64,000 bases of DNA from Thalassomonas sp. M1454 (GTDB lineage: Bacteria; Pseudomonadota; Gammaproteobacteria; Enterobacterales; Alteromonadaceae), in the NCBI RefSeq assembly GCF_007097525.1, contig NZ_VKDD01000002.1, positions 186,001-250,000 of the forward strand, read 5' to 3'. Below, in pieces: positions 1 through 10,087 of this stretch (positions are counted from its first letter, which is position 1; the number at the start of each line of letters is the position of its first letter). Under the pieces are notes generated by a model. The model worked only from the letters and a program-made list of their open reading frames with translations, did not search any database and was not told the DNA's origin. The translations under genes and the position numbers were made by a program.

Positions 1-687
1 GATCGAGATGGCAGGCCAAGTAGCCAAATGCTAGTCAGTGATAGTCATGCCGTTTATGAATCATCAGCGGAAGAGTTACATACCGATTTTGCTGTGCGTT
101 GGTCGCATAACATTGAAAGCTGGGATATTGGCGTATCACACTTCTACGGAACCAGCAGAGCGCCGCGATTTAGCGAAGATGAAGTTTATCTCAATAACCA
201 TAACGAAGTCGTTTATGTGCCAATTTACGATATCATTAATCAAACCGGTTTAGATCTGCAAACAACATTTGATGCATGGTTATTAAAGTTAGAAGTCATT
301 CATCAAAATAATGCCGTTGGTAACTTTTATGCCGCCGCCGGTGGTTTTGAATATACTTTCTACTCGGTGTTTGATAGCGCGTCTGATATAGGGATTATCG
401 TTGAATATTTATATGATGAGCGCGATGGCGAAATGGCCGATGATGATGTCAGTATCGCTGTGCGCTGGACCTTAAATGATATTGACTCAACAGAACTACT
501 TGCCGGTGTTACTCAAGATGTTAATAACCAGTCGCAATACTTCTTTGTTGAAGCACTTACGCGTATAGGTAACGACTTTACTTTGTCTCTAGAGTCTAGA
601 GGAGTAACTAATACCGATCCTGATGATGCTAGTGCTATGCTCAAAGACAGTAACTATATGCAGCTAGAATTAAGTTATTTTTTCTAA
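1..687 (+). CDS. C-terminal part of an outer-membrane beta-barrel protein (5' end outside window)
   Basis: The frame is open from the first base, so the gene begins upstream; the first internal ATG is at 28 but is not likely to be the true start. The visible 228 residues are rich in alternating hydrophobic/polar stretches with many aromatic residues and end in LELSYFF followed by the stop. A terminal Phe after alternating residues is the usual C-terminal signature recognised by the Bam machinery in outer-membrane barrels. No enzyme motif is seen. The specific family was not recognised; it could be a porin-like or structural barrel protein. No clear terminator follows within the 174-base gap to the convergent gene at 862. 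Confidence 0.7.
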   Translation, partial: DRDGRPSSQMLVSDSHAVYESSAEELHTDFAVRWSHNIESWDIGVSHFYGTSRAPRFSEDEVYLNNHNEVVYVPIYDIINQTGLDLQTTFDAWLLKLEVIHQNNAVGNFYAAAGGFEYTFYSVFDSASDIGIIVEYLYDERDGEMADDDVSIAVRWTLNDIDSTELLAGVTQDVNNQSQYFFVEALTRIGNDFTLSLESRGVTNTDPDDASAMLKDSNYMQLELSYFF

Positions 688-861
688 ATAACTACCTGGT
701 AACTTTAAACGTCACCTGATTAATGCCAGCAAATAAGTTCGCTATCTAAGGTGAAGCAGAGCGCCAGTAAATGATTCGAAATATCTTAAGTTGTTAATAC
801 AGCCTAAATTGGCAAGATATTCTTAATTCATTTATAAAGCGCTCACATTACTATTTAGGTC

Positions 862-2763
862 TTATTTAGATGCTATCCATTCATTTACCTTTTGCTCAAG
901 CAGAGTCAGTGGCATAGCTCCGTTAAGTAAAACCACATCATGAAATTCACCAATGTCGAATTTATCTTTTAGCAATTTCTTCGATTGTTCTCTTAACTCA
1001 AGTATTTTTAGCATACCTAATTTATAACCAAGGGCTTGTCCGGGCCATACCATATAACGCTCTATTTCAGCCTTAACTTCGACATGCGAGTTACCAGTAA
1101 CATCCATCATATATTGTATTGCTTGTTCACGACTCCAGCGTTTATGGTGAAGTCCGCTATCTACAACTAAGCGAGCAGCCCTAAATAATTCTGCTTTTAA
1201 GCGTCCTAAGTTGCCATAAGGGTCTTTTTTATACATTCCCATTTCATAGGCAACTTGCTCAGAATATAAGGCCCAACCTTCTACGTAGGCATTGTATGGC
1301 GCAAGTTTTCGTAATAATGGAAATTGCTGTGCCATATTTAATGATATTTGCCAGTGATGCCCAGGGTTGGTTTCATGGAAAGTAAGTGTTGGCATATCAA
1401 ACTTGGTTATGCTTGACATTTCTCGTAAGTTTATCCAGAAAACTCCAGGTTTCGAGCCGTCTAAATTAGGCGGTGAGTATTGCCCTCCGGCACTTGTTTC
1501 TTCTACTTCTTTAGGGAAAGCTTTAACGGTAACATCGTATGGGATAGGCGTTTTAAATTGAGAGCCGATGACTTTATTGATGTCTGCTATTTGTTGGTTT
1601 AAGTCGGCAATTAATTGCTCTTTACCTTGCTTACTATCTTCATATGAAAAGCGTACTTCTTTTGCTAAGGCATTCATACGTTTGGCAACACTGCCATGCT
1701 CATAACCTAATTGCGACAATATCGAGTCCATATCGGCACTAATACGAGCAACTTCAGCTAAACCAAGTTGGTGTATTTCTTGTGCGGATAAATTACTATC
1801 ACCGTGAGTTTTAATTGCATATTGATAAAATTTATCGCCATCGGGTTGTGCCCAAATACCATCGCCTTTAGCTGCTTTATCTTTGTATGCGGTTAAGGTG
1901 TCAGCAATACGATTAAAGCTAGGGTATAAATCATTACCAACAATATGCTTAACGTCACTGGATAGCTGCTTTTGTTCAGCTAAATCAATACCTGCAATAT
2001 TGGATACGTTATCTTGAAAGTGGCTTACTAAGCTGTTTTTATCAATGTTGATTTGAGTGTAATTACTTACGTAACTGTGGGCTGAGTTTAAAATAGCGAG
2101 TGGTGGTACCCAGCCATTACTAGCATCTGCGATAAATTTTTCATGTACTTGCTTAGTTTGTACAACAAAAGCGTTTAAACGCTCGATAAAGTCTTTAGCA
2201 TCTTTAACGTTTTCTATTTTGTGGTTATTAATTAACACTGAAATAGAGTCGATTAATGGACCATTAATTTGATTTATAATAAATGGTTGATGGCCAAAAT
2301 AAGAGTCAATAAAACCAACTGGGAAGTCTTTTTTGCCAGCGTAGTATGAATAAATGTTGGCAAGTATTAAGCGATTATCTTCAGTTAACATATCGTCACT
2401 GGCTTCATGTTCAAGCATTTGTTGCGACTTAGCGGCCATAAAATTTCGAAATAATAAATCGTCAGCACTGTCGTAATTATCAAGTTTGTTAAAATAATAG
2501 TGGCCAACAGCGCTTTGTTTAGCAGCAACTTGTGAAGCTAATTGAGGTCTTGCTTTAAAAAACTCATTATTGGCTTCACTAATGATTTGAGCAAGAGGTA
2601 TTAAATTGGCGTCATCATTTACCCCTATCACATCGAGTACTGGTTGCTTTTCTTGTTTTATCACTGTGATCGTTTGCTCTTGTTCTGAGCAAGCAAACAA
2701 AGTAATAAATACAGAGCTTATTAGTGAAAGTTGTAATGAGCTTTTTTTCATTGTTATCGCCAT
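862..2763 (-). CDS. DUF885 family putative metallopeptidase, lipoprotein
   Basis: This 633-residue protein has an N-terminal lipoprotein signal (MKKSSLQLS... ending in a LFAC lipobox), so it is probably anchored in the envelope. The hallmark of the DUF885 family, HETNPGHHWQ, sits at about residues 463-472, followed by EGWALYSE near 495-502. Together these resemble the zinc-binding HExxH plus downstream Glu arrangement of gluzincin-type peptidases. Family members are predicted peptidases, with substrates mostly unknown. Translation may begin at the ATG at 2763 or four codons later at 2751, where the signal peptide begins with the typical MKK. The gene is divergent from the M48 protease lipoprotein at 2907, sharing a 143-base AT-rich gap. 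Confidence 0.88.
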   Translation of the reverse strand: MAITMKKSSLQLSLISSVFITLFACSEQEQTITVIKQEKQPVLDVIGVNDDANLIPLAQIISEANNEFFKARPQLASQVAAKQSAVGHYYFNKLDNYDSADDLLFRNFMAAKSQQMLEHEASDDMLTEDNRLILANIYSYYAGKKDFPVGFIDSYFGHQPFIINQINGPLIDSISVLINNHKIENVKDAKDFIERLNAFVVQTKQVHEKFIADASNGWVPPLAILNSAHSYVSNYTQINIDKNSLVSHFQDNVSNIAGIDLAEQKQLSSDVKHIVGNDLYPSFNRIADTLTAYKDKAAKGDGIWAQPDGDKFYQYAIKTHGDSNLSAQEIHQLGLAEVARISADMDSILSQLGYEHGSVAKRMNALAKEVRFSYEDSKQGKEQLIADLNQQIADINKVIGSQFKTPIPYDVTVKAFPKEVEETSAGGQYSPPNLDGSKPGVFWINLREMSSITKFDMPTLTFHETNPGHHWQISLNMAQQFPLLRKLAPYNAYVEGWALYSEQVAYEMGMYKKDPYGNLGRLKAELFRAARLVVDSGLHHKRWSREQAIQYMMDVTGNSHVEVKAEIERYMVWPGQALGYKLGMLKILELREQSKKLLKDKFDIGEFHDVVLLNGAMPLTLLEQKVNEWIASK

Positions 2764-2906
2764 GAGTTTATTTTTTTAATTAATATCAATCAATATAAGG
2801 TATTAGTGCAAAGAATACTTTATTTTTTATAAAAACTTGGTTGTTTAAGCACAAGCTTTTACAATGTATTTACGATTTAAAAATTACATTATAAGAATAT
2901 ATTTAG

Positions 2907-3719
2907 ATGAAAAAATCACTCATAGCATTGTTAGCCCTAACTACAGTTGTCGCTGCTTGTTCAACATCTCCTACAGGAAGAAAACAGCTTTTGTTTCACT
3001 CATCAAGTCAGCTAGATGCTATGGGAACATCATCGTTTGAACAAATGAAAAAAGAACAAACGATCAGCACGGATAAAAAAGTGAATGCCTTTGTTCAATG
3101 TGTCACTGATTACATTACGCCTAATGTGAATTCAAAAGTGCATAAAGGTGAATGGGAGGTTGTGGTCTTTGACTCTAACCAAATTAATGCCTTTGCTCTG
3201 CCTGGCGGTAAAATTGGTGTATATACCGGAATATTGAATGTAACAGAAAACGCAGGTCAATTAGCGGCAATTATTGGTCACGAAGTAGGGCATGTTATTG
3301 CTCAGCATTCAAATGAACGTTTATCATCAAGCCAACTTTCACAAGCAGCACTGGTTGTTGCCGGTACTACCATGGCTGCCAAAGATGTTGATAATAAGAC
3401 CTTATTATTAGCCGGTCTTGGTTTAGGGCTACAATACGGCGTATTAATGCCATACGGGCGAGCGCATGAAACCGAGGCGGATATTATCGGCCAAGAGTTA
3501 ATGGCGGTTTCAGGCTTTGATCCTAAAGAAAGTGTGAAGCTATGGCAGAATATGGCAAAACAAGGCGGCGCGGCGCCACCTGAGTTTTTTTCAACGCATC
3601 CATCAAATCAAACTCGTATTAATGGTTTAAATAAGCATTTATCGAAAACCAATCCTATGTACGCACAAAGTAATGTTAAGCCTAATTGTGTTAAACCGGC
3701 GATCCCTAAAAGTAAATAA
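2907..3719 (+). CDS. M48 family metalloprotease, lipoprotein (LoiP/YggG-like)
   Basis: The 270-residue product starts with a signal peptide ending in a VVAAC lipobox (Cys18). The zinc-binding helix HEVGH is at residues 125-129, and the third-ligand region GRAHETEADIIG follows about 65 residues later, as in M48 peptidases. The ALPGGKIGVYTGIL stretch before the helix is also typical. In this family LoiP and BepA act in the periplasm on misfolded or outer-membrane proteins; a quality-control role is therefore inferred. The length fits the short, TPR-free LoiP/YggG type rather than BepA. It is divergent from the DUF885 peptidase. Confidence 0.9.
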   Translation: MKKSLIALLALTTVVAACSTSPTGRKQLLFHSSSQLDAMGTSSFEQMKKEQTISTDKKVNAFVQCVTDYITPNVNSKVHKGEWEVVVFDSNQINAFALPGGKIGVYTGILNVTENAGQLAAIIGHEVGHVIAQHSNERLSSSQLSQAALVVAGTTMAAKDVDNKTLLLAGLGLGLQYGVLMPYGRAHETEADIIGQELMAVSGFDPKESVKLWQNMAKQGGAAPPEFFSTHPSNQTRINGLNKHLSKTNPMYAQSNVKPNCVKPAIPKSK

Positions 3720-3780
3720 AAGTGCTGTATACAAGCAATATTTACTTAGCAAGAGTTTGCTATATTTTTCTGGAATAATT

Positions 3781-3814
3781 GGGCGGTAACATGCTATCAT
3801 TTCGCCCGAATTTT
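3781..3814 (+). promoter_or_regulatory. GC-armed hairpin with embedded extended -10 box before fklB
   Basis: GGGCG at 3781-3785 pairs with CGCCC at 3803-3807 and is followed by GAATTTTTTC, so it may weakly terminate the M48 gene transcript. The loop contains TGCTATCAT (3792-3800), which fits an extended -10 promoter element; transcription from it would give a short leader of about 25 bases before the fklB ATG at 3833. No convincing -35 box is visible. Both readings are tentative. Confidence 0.3.
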
Positions 3815-3832
3815 TTCATATAAGAAGTAATC

Positions 3833-4447
3833 ATGACTGACTTTACAAGTATCGAACAACGCGTAAGTTACGGCGTGGGCCGCCAATTAGGTGACCAATT
3901 ACGTAATAACCCTTTTAAAGATTTTGAAGTAGCAGCTGTACAAGCTGGTATCGCTGATGCACTAGCTAACGCAGCTAGCCAAGTAAGCCAAGAAGACTTA
4001 CAAGAAGCATTCACTATCGTGTCTCAAAAATTACAAGCTCAAGAAGCTGAGTTAGCTAAAGAAGCTGCTGCAGCGGGTGAAGCATATTTAGCAGAAAATG
4101 CTAAACGTGATGACGTAATTGTTACTGAGTCTGGTTTACAGTACGAAGTATTAGTTGCCGGTGAAGGCGAAAAGCCAACAGCAGCAAGCACTGTTAGCTG
4201 TCACTACCACGGTACATTTGCAGACGGTTCTGTTTTTGATTCATCTGTAGAACGTGGTCAACCTGCTGAATTCCCAGTAGGTGGCGTTATCGCTGGTTGG
4301 ACTGAAGCATTACAAATGATGCCTGTTGGTTCAAAATGGCGTTTACACGTACCATACAACTTAGCTTACGGCGAGCAAGGCTCACAGGGTGCTATCCCTC
4401 CGTATGCTACTTTAATATTCGACGTAGAGCTTTTATCTATCGTTTAA
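3833..4447 (+). CDS. fklB: FKBP-type peptidyl-prolyl cis-trans isomerase (FKBP22 type)
   Basis: This 204-residue protein has an N-terminal helical dimerisation part (about residues 1-90, with an Ala/Glu-rich helix near 60-85) and a C-terminal FKBP domain (about 95-204). The domain shows VSCHYHGTFADGSVFDSS, the AEFPVGGVIAGWTEAL segment and YGEQGSQGAIPPYATLIFDVEL, all typical FKBP active-site elements. There is no signal peptide, matching cytoplasmic FklB/FKBP22 rather than periplasmic FkpA. The enzyme accelerates prolyl isomerisation during protein folding. The ATG at 3833 is preceded by AAGAAG. A strong terminator follows directly. Confidence 0.93.
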   Translation: MTDFTSIEQRVSYGVGRQLGDQLRNNPFKDFEVAAVQAGIADALANAASQVSQEDLQEAFTIVSQKLQAQEAELAKEAAAAGEAYLAENAKRDDVIVTESGLQYEVLVAGEGEKPTAASTVSCHYHGTFADGSVFDSSVERGQPAEFPVGGVIAGWTEALQMMPVGSKWRLHVPYNLAYGEQGSQGAIPPYATLIFDVELLSIV

Positions 4448-4455
4448 TGTTATTG

Positions 4456-4483
4456 AAAAAGCCGGGTATTTCCCGGCTTTTTT
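4456..4483 (+). terminator. Rho-independent terminator of fklB
   Basis: AAAAAGCCGGG-TATT-CCCGGCTTTTTT: a seven-pair GC-rich stem flanked by A- and T-tracts nine bases after the fklB stop codon. The symmetric A/T tracts could work in both directions. Confidence 0.88.
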
Positions 4484-4521
4484 ATAATTAAACTAATGTA
4501 GCTACATTAGTTTAATTATAA
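4482..4521. repeat. 40-base perfect palindrome
   Basis: Arms of 20 bases, the left one TTATAATTAAACTAATGTAG, match exactly as inverted repeats with no spacer; the centre is TAGCTA at 4499-4504. It immediately follows the fklB terminator and overlaps its T-tract. As RNA it would form a long, mostly A-U hairpin; as DNA it could extrude a cruciform. It is directly followed by the heptamer repeat array. Confidence 0.9.
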
Positions 4522-4530
4522 GAGTATGTT

Positions 4531-4593
4531 AGAGACTAGAGACTAGAGACTAGAGACTAGAGACTAGAGACTAGAGACTAGAGACTAGAGACT
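4531..4593. repeat. Heptamer microsatellite, nine perfect copies of AGAGACT
   Basis: Sixty-three bases consist of nine uninterrupted copies of AGAGACT, ending 87 bases before the dapB start codon. The array is non-coding. Perfect short tandem arrays usually mutate by slipped-strand copying, so length may differ between strains and could alter spacing in the dapB upstream region. That effect is inference. Confidence 0.95.
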
Positions 4594-4679
4594 AAAAGCA
4601 AACACATTTGTCATGGTAATTAGCTTAGTTGCGATGACAAAAATGTTTAATTCGAAATACAAAAAACAAGAGAATAACA

Positions 4680-5483
4680 ATGACAACTAAAGTTGCAATT
4701 TTAGGCTGTGGCGGACGTATGGGCCGTAATTTATTACAAGCAGCTATTGAGCATGAAAGTATTGAACTCGTTGGTGGATTCGTGCGTGAGTCATCTACCT
4801 TAAAAGGTATAGATGCTGGTGAATTATGTGGTCTTGGTCATAAAAGTTGCCCGGTAACATCCCAGCTTAATGACTTACTTGCTGCTGATGTATTTATCGA
4901 TTTTACTTCAATCGAATCTACCATGGCTAATGTTCAGTGGTGTAATGAGCATGGTAAAGCCATCGTTATTGGCACAACGGGCTTTAATGACGATGAAGTA
5001 GAACAATTAAAAGCTGCGGGTAAAGATATTCCTGTGGTATTAGCGCCAAATACAAGCGTTGGCGTTAACTTATTATTTAAGTTATTAGAAATAACAGCAA
5101 AAGCTATTGGTGATTCTACTGATATCGAAATCTTTGAAGCTCATCACCGCTTTAAAAAAGATGCACCATCTGGTACCGCCATGAAAATGGGGCAGGTGAT
5201 TGCCGATACATTAGATAGAGATTTAAATAAAGTTGCTGTTTATGGCCGAGAAGGCATAACAGAAGAGCGCTCTAAAGATACCATAGGTTTTGCAACCGTG
5301 CGTGCTGGCGATATTATCGGCGAACATACCGCATTTTTTGCCGACCTTGGTGAGCGTTTAGAAATTACTCATAAAGCAACATCAAGAATGACATTTGCAC
5401 TTGGTGCAATGCGCGCAGCAGCATGGCTTAAAAAAGCACCAAATGGTTTTTATGACATGCAAGATGTGCTTGGTTTGAAATAG
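4680..5483 (+). CDS. dapB: 4-hydroxy-tetrahydrodipicolinate reductase
   Basis: The enzyme reduces 4-hydroxy-tetrahydrodipicolinate with NAD(P)H in lysine and meso-diaminopimelate synthesis. The 267-residue length is normal. The nucleotide-binding loop GCGGRMGR is at 9-16, and the DapB signature [15 protein letters not shown] is at 153-167, carrying the catalytic His pair and Lys. The start ATG at 4680 follows AAGAGAATAACA. Its leader contains the 40-base palindrome and the heptamer array. The next gene downstream is carA after a 228-base gap, as in many alteromonads; the gap argues for separate transcription of carAB. Confidence 0.96.
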   Translation: MTTKVAILGCGGRMGRNLLQAAIEHESIELVGGFVRESSTLKGIDAGELCGLGHKSCPVTSQLNDLLAADVFIDFTSIESTMANVQWCNEHGKAIVIGTTGFNDDEVEQLKAAGKDIPVVLAPNTSVGVNLLFKLLEITAKAIGDSTDIEIFEAHHRFKKDAPSGTAMKMGQVIADTLDRDLNKVAVYGREGITEERSKDTIGFATVRAGDIIGEHTAFFADLGERLEITHKATSRMTFALGAMRAAAWLKKAPNGFYDMQDVLGLK

Positions 5484-5499
5484 ATAACTAGGTTTTTTA

Positions 5500-5622
5500 G
5501 CTGCTTAAGTACTGTTTTTGCTTAAGTAGCCAATTAATGACTAAATTGTTTCAATTTGTTATGGACGAATTGAGCTGTAACGCGTAGAATACGCCGATTT
5601 TGCCAAAAAATAATTTTTGGCA
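5500..5622 (+). promoter_or_regulatory. dapB-carA gap: two hairpins ahead of carA
   Basis: A first inverted repeat pairs GCTGCTTAAG (5500-5509) with CTTAAGTAGC (5521-5530), one wobble; it may end dapB transcripts, though it lacks a T-tract. A second, perfect one pairs TGCCAAAAA (5601-5609) with TTTTTGGCA (5614-5622). The second lies about 90 bases before the carA start and could be a leader hairpin or a binding site. carAB operons are often controlled by pyrimidines and arginine, but I could not identify a specific operator. Confidence 0.35.
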
Positions 5623-5711
5623 GGAAATATATATAATAACTACTAATATTTGACTAACAAGTCATTAACACAGGGTGGTTATTACTACTTTGATTCATTA
5701 TGGAGGTTAAA

Positions 5712-6845
5712 TTGACTAAATCTGCCATCTTGGTACTGGAAGACGGTACTATTTTTAAAGGCACTGCCATTGGCGCAGAAGGCTCATCAGTTGGTGAAGT
5801 TGTTTTCAATACAGCAATGACTGGTTATCAAGAGATCTTAACGGATCCATCATACGCAGAACAAATTGTCACTTTGACTTACCCACATATCGGAAATACC
5901 GGTACTAACGCTGAAGATGCTGAATCTGCAGATGTTTGGGCGAAAGGCCTGATCATTCGTGACTTACCGCTATTAGCAAGTAACTTCAGAAATGAACAAA
6001 GCTTAAGTGAATACTTAATTGCCAATAATATTTTAGGTATTGCCGATATTGATACACGTAAACTTACTCGCATTTTACGTGAGAAAGGTGCTCAAAACGG
6101 TTGTATCCTTGCTGGCGATAACTTAGATGTTGATGAAGCGTTAGCAAAAGCTAAAGCATTCCCTGGCCTTAAAGGTATGGACTTAGCTAAAGAAGTAACG
6201 GTAAAAGAAACTTACCAGTGGACCGAAGGCAGCTGGCAGTTAGGTAAAGGTCATGTTACTCCTGACGAATTGCCACACCATGTAGTTGCTTACGATTTCG
6301 GTGCAAAACGTAACATCTTACGCATGTTAGTTGACCGTGGTTGTAAACTAACGGTTGTTCCTGCGCAAACTCCTGCAGCAGATGTATTAGCAATGAATCC
6401 AGATGGAATATTCTTATCAAATGGCCCAGGTGACCCAGAGCCATGTGATTACGCAATTACTGCGATTAAAACTTTCCTAGAAACAGATATTCCAGTATTC
6501 GGTATTTGTTTAGGACACCAATTACTTGGTTTAGCAAGTGGCGCACAAACAGTTAAAATGAAGTTTGGCCATCACGGTGCTAACCACCCAGTTAAAGACA
6601 TCGAGCGCGATGTGGTAATGATCACTTCACAAAACCACGGTTTTGCTGTTGATGAAAACAACTTGCCTGCAAACTTAACTGCTACACATAAATCATTATT
6701 CGATGGTTCATTACAAGGTATACACCGCACCGACAAACCAGCGTTTAGCTTCCAAGGTCATCCTGAAGCAAGCCCAGGTCCACACGATGCAGCACCTTTG
6801 TTCAATCATTTCATCGATTTGATTAACACTCGCAAAGCCCAATAG
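5712..6845 (+). CDS. carA: Carbamoyl-phosphate synthase small (glutaminase) subunit
   Basis: CarA hydrolyses glutamine and channels ammonia to CarB for carbamoyl phosphate, the precursor of pyrimidines and arginine. Residue 266 is the nucleophilic Cys in [10 protein letters not shown]; His350 and Glu352 in GHPEASPG complete the class I amidotransferase triad. I chose the TTG at 5712 (product MTKSAILVL...): GGAGG at 5702-5706 stands five bases before it, and E. coli carA also begins with TTG at the equivalent position. The in-frame ATG at 5700 overlaps that ribosome-binding site and has none of its own. With TTG the protein is 377 residues. carB follows after 23 bases. Confidence 0.95.
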   Translation: MTKSAILVLEDGTIFKGTAIGAEGSSVGEVVFNTAMTGYQEILTDPSYAEQIVTLTYPHIGNTGTNAEDAESADVWAKGLIIRDLPLLASNFRNEQSLSEYLIANNILGIADIDTRKLTRILREKGAQNGCILAGDNLDVDEALAKAKAFPGLKGMDLAKEVTVKETYQWTEGSWQLGKGHVTPDELPHHVVAYDFGAKRNILRMLVDRGCKLTVVPAQTPAADVLAMNPDGIFLSNGPGDPEPCDYAITAIKTFLETDIPVFGICLGHQLLGLASGAQTVKMKFGHHGANHPVKDIERDVVMITSQNHGFAVDENNLPANLTATHKSLFDGSLQGIHRTDKPAFSFQGHPEASPGPHDAAPLFNHFIDLINTRKAQ

Positions 6846-6868
6846 ACTGATTAGATAGAGTAGATAAA

Positions 6869-9800
6869 ATGCCAAAACGTACTGACATAAAAAGTATTCT
6901 TATATTAGGTGCAGGTCCAATTGTAATTGGCCAAGCCTGTGAATTTGACTATTCGGGTGCACAAGCTTGTAAAGCACTGCGCGAAGAAGGTTACCGAGTA
7001 ATTCTTGTTAACTCAAACCCTGCAACAATCATGACCGACCCAGATATGGCCGATGCAACTTACATCGAACCTATTCACTGGGAAGTTGTGCGCAACATTA
7101 TTGAAAAAGAACGTCCAGATGCCGTATTACCAACTATGGGCGGTCAAACTGCACTTAACTGTGCATTAGAGCTTGAAGCTAAAGGCGTACTTAAAGAATT
7201 TAACGTTGAAATGATCGGTGCTACTGCTGACGCAATTGATAAAGCAGAAGACCGTAGCCGTTTTGACGTGGCAATGAAAAAAATCGGTTTAGAAACACCG
7301 CGCGCTAAAATCGTTCATTCAATGGACGAAGCAATTGCAGCTTCTGAATTCCTTGGTTTCCCATGTATCATTCGCCCATCATTTACTATGGGTGGTACTG
7401 GTGGTGGTATCGCATATAACCGAGAAGAATTTGAAACCATTTGTACTCGTGGTTTAGATTTATCTCCAACGTCTGAATTATTGATTGATGAATCATTAAT
7501 CGGTTGGAAAGAATACGAAATGGAAGTGGTTCGCGACAAAAATGATAACTGTATCATTATTTGTTCAATCGAAAACTTCGACCCTATGGGTATTCACACT
7601 GGTGACTCAATTACCGTTGCTCCGGCGCAAACATTAACAGATAAAGAATACCAAATCATGCGTAACGCTTCAGTTGCGGTATTGCGTGAAATTGGTGTTG
7701 AAACAGGTGGTTCAAACGTACAGTTTGGTATTTGTCCTGATACTGGCCGTATGGTTATTATCGAGATGAACCCTCGTGTTTCTCGTTCATCAGCATTAGC
7801 ATCAAAAGCAACAGGTTTCCCAATTGCTAAAATCGCAGCAAAACTTGCTGTAGGTTACACGCTAGATGAATTAAGTAATGATATTACTGGTGGCGCTACT
7901 CCAGCGTCATTCGAACCAACAATCGATTACGTAGTAACTAAGATCCCTCGTTTTAACTTCGAGAAGTTCGCAGGCGCTGAAGACCGTCTTACTACGCAAA
8001 TGAAATCTGTTGGTGAAGTTATGGCTATTGGCCGTAACCAACAAGAATCAATGCAAAAAGCATTACGTGGCCTAGAAGTTGGCATGAACGGTTTCGACCC
8101 GGTTGTTGATGTAACTAAGCCTGGTGCTAAAACTAAAATCATGCACGAATTGCAAGAAGCTGGTGCTGACCGTATTTGGTATGTAGCAGATGCATTCCGT
8201 TTAGGTTTAACCTTAGAAGATGTATTCCGTACAACTAAAATTGACCGTTGGTTCTTAGTACAAATTGAAGACATCATCAAAGAAGAGAAAGCTGCTTATG
8301 ATGGTGGTTTATCTAGTTTAACTGAAGAGCGTTTACGTAAGCTTAAGCGTAAAGGTTTCTCTGATAAGCGCTTAGCTGATGTTATCGGTGTAAGTGAATC
8401 GGAAATTCGTAAAAAACGTCATAAAGCTGAAATCTTCCCGGTTTACAAGCGTGTTGATACTTGTGCAGCAGAATTTAGTTCTGATACTGCTTACATGTAC
8501 TCTACCTATGATGAAGAGTGTGAAGCCAACCCAACTGATAATGACAAGATCATGATCATCGGCGGTGGTCCTAACCGTATCGGTCAAGGTATCGAATTTG
8601 ATTACTGTTGTGTACATGCGGCATTAGCATTACGTGAAGACGGTTATGAAACAATCATGGTTAACTGTAACCCTGAAACGGTTTCAACTGATTACGACAC
8701 ATCTGATCGTTTATATTTCGAACCAGTAACGTTTGAAGATGTATTAGAGATTGTTCGTGTTGAAAAGCCAAAAGGCGTGATTGTTCAGTACGGTGGTCAA
8801 ACACCACTTAAACTAGCTCGTGCATTAGAAAACGCTGGTGTACCAATTATTGGTACTTCACCTGATGCCATCGATAGAGCAGAAGATCGTGAACGTTTCC
8901 AAGCAGCTGTTGACCGTTTAGGTTTATTAACGCCTGAAAACGCTACAGTAACTTCACTTGATGAAGCGGTAGCTAAATCAAAAGAGATTGGTTTCCCATT
9001 AGTTGTTCGTCCTTCTTATGTATTAGGTGGCCGAGCAATGGAAATTGTTTATGATGAAGCTGATTTACGTCGTTACATGACGGAAGCGGTAAGCGTATCA
9101 AATGACTCTCCAGTATTACTTGATCACTTCCTTGATGATGCGATTGAAGTAGATATTGACGTTATCTGTGACGGTGAAGAAGTTGTATTTGGCGGTATCA
9201 TGCAACACATTGAACAATGTGGTGTTCACTCTGGAGACTCGGCTTGTTCATTACCTCCGTATAGCTTAAGCAAAGAAATTCAAGACGTAATGCGTGAGCA
9301 AGTATCAAAGCTTGCATTTGAACTTGGCGTAGTTGGCTTAATGAATACACAAATGGCTGTTAAAGATGGCCAAGTTTACTTAATCGAAGTAAACCCTCGT
9401 GCTGCGCGTACGGTACCATTTGTATCGAAAGCGACAAGTATTCCTTTAGCAAAAGTAGCTGCTCGTGTTATGGCTGGTACATCACTTGCTGAACAAGGCG
9501 TTAGTGGTGAATTGATCCCTGATTACTTCTCAGTAAAAGAAGTTGTTATTCCATTTAACAAGTTCCACGGTAGTGACCCTCTAGTTGGCCCTGAAATGCG
9601 TTCAACTGGTGAAGTTATGGGTACAGGCGAAACGTTTGAAGAAGCTTATGCTAAAGCAAACTTAGGCGCTGGTGTTACACTTCCTAAAACTGGTCGTGCA
9701 TTAATTTCTGTACGTAACAGTGATAAAGAGCGTGTTGTTGACTTAGCAAGACAGTTAGTTGCATTAGGCTTTAAACTAGATGCTACTCACGGTACTGCAG

Positions 9801-10087
9801 TGGTTCTTGGTGAAGCTGATATTCCTGTTCGTTTAGTGAATAAAGTTGAAGAAGGTCGTCCACATATTGTTGATAGAATCAAAAATGGTGAGTACAGTTA
9901 TATTATTAACACCACTGAAGGTCGTAAGGCTATAGAAGATTCTAAAGCAATTCGTGGTAGTGCTTTACGTTATAAAGCTACTTATACAACAACATTAAAC
10001 GCTGCATTTGCTGCATGTATGGCGCACTCTGCAGACGACAGAACTCGAGTTAGTTCTGTGCAGGAACTTCATAAAAGGTGTAAATAA
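6869..10087 (+). CDS. carB: Carbamoyl-phosphate synthase large subunit
   Basis: This 1072-residue protein has the expected internal duplication: two ATP-grasp synthetase halves, each opening with a nucleotide-binding segment ([19 protein letters not shown] near 12-30; [17 protein letters not shown] in the second half), and each carrying GG-rich loops such as [14 protein letters not shown]. The MGS-like C-terminal domain (about 930-1072), which binds allosteric effectors in family members, is present. It makes carbamoyl phosphate from bicarbonate, ammonia and two ATP together with CarA. Full length, no frameshift. The stop codon overlaps the greA start by one base (TAATG). Confidence 0.97.
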   Translation: MPKRTDIKSILILGAGPIVIGQACEFDYSGAQACKALREEGYRVILVNSNPATIMTDPDMADATYIEPIHWEVVRNIIEKERPDAVLPTMGGQTALNCALELEAKGVLKEFNVEMIGATADAIDKAEDRSRFDVAMKKIGLETPRAKIVHSMDEAIAASEFLGFPCIIRPSFTMGGTGGGIAYNREEFETICTRGLDLSPTSELLIDESLIGWKEYEMEVVRDKNDNCIIICSIENFDPMGIHTGDSITVAPAQTLTDKEYQIMRNASVAVLREIGVETGGSNVQFGICPDTGRMVIIEMNPRVSRSSALASKATGFPIAKIAAKLAVGYTLDELSNDITGGATPASFEPTIDYVVTKIPRFNFEKFAGAEDRLTTQMKSVGEVMAIGRNQQESMQKALRGLEVGMNGFDPVVDVTKPGAKTKIMHELQEAGADRIWYVADAFRLGLTLEDVFRTTKIDRWFLVQIEDIIKEEKAAYDGGLSSLTEERLRKLKRKGFSDKRLADVIGVSESEIRKKRHKAEIFPVYKRVDTCAAEFSSDTAYMYSTYDEECEANPTDNDKIMIIGGGPNRIGQGIEFDYCCVHAALALREDGYETIMVNCNPETVSTDYDTSDRLYFEPVTFEDVLEIVRVEKPKGVIVQYGGQTPLKLARALENAGVPIIGTSPDAIDRAEDRERFQAAVDRLGLLTPENATVTSLDEAVAKSKEIGFPLVVRPSYVLGGRAMEIVYDEADLRRYMTEAVSVSNDSPVLLDHFLDDAIEVDIDVICDGEEVVFGGIMQHIEQCGVHSGDSACSLPPYSLSKEIQDVMREQVSKLAFELGVVGLMNTQMAVKDGQVYLIEVNPRAARTVPFVSKATSIPLAKVAARVMAGTSLAEQGVSGELIPDYFSVKEVVIPFNKFHGSDPLVGPEMRSTGEVMGTGETFEEAYAKANLGAGVTLPKTGRALISVRNSDKERVVDLARQLVALGFKLDATHGTAVVLGEADIPVRLVNKVEEGRPHIVDRIKNGEYSYIINTTEGRKAIEDSKAIRGSALRYKATYTTTLNAAFAACMAHSADDRTRVSSVQELHKRCK

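Noticed and set aside
38-253. Open frame overlapping the partial barrel gene in another frame
   Set aside because: The overlapping frame has clear barrel features and a C-terminal Phe; this one has no family resemblance.
4531-4593. Possible CRISPR-like array
   Set aside because: The repeats are seven bases long and contiguous with no spacers; it is a microsatellite.
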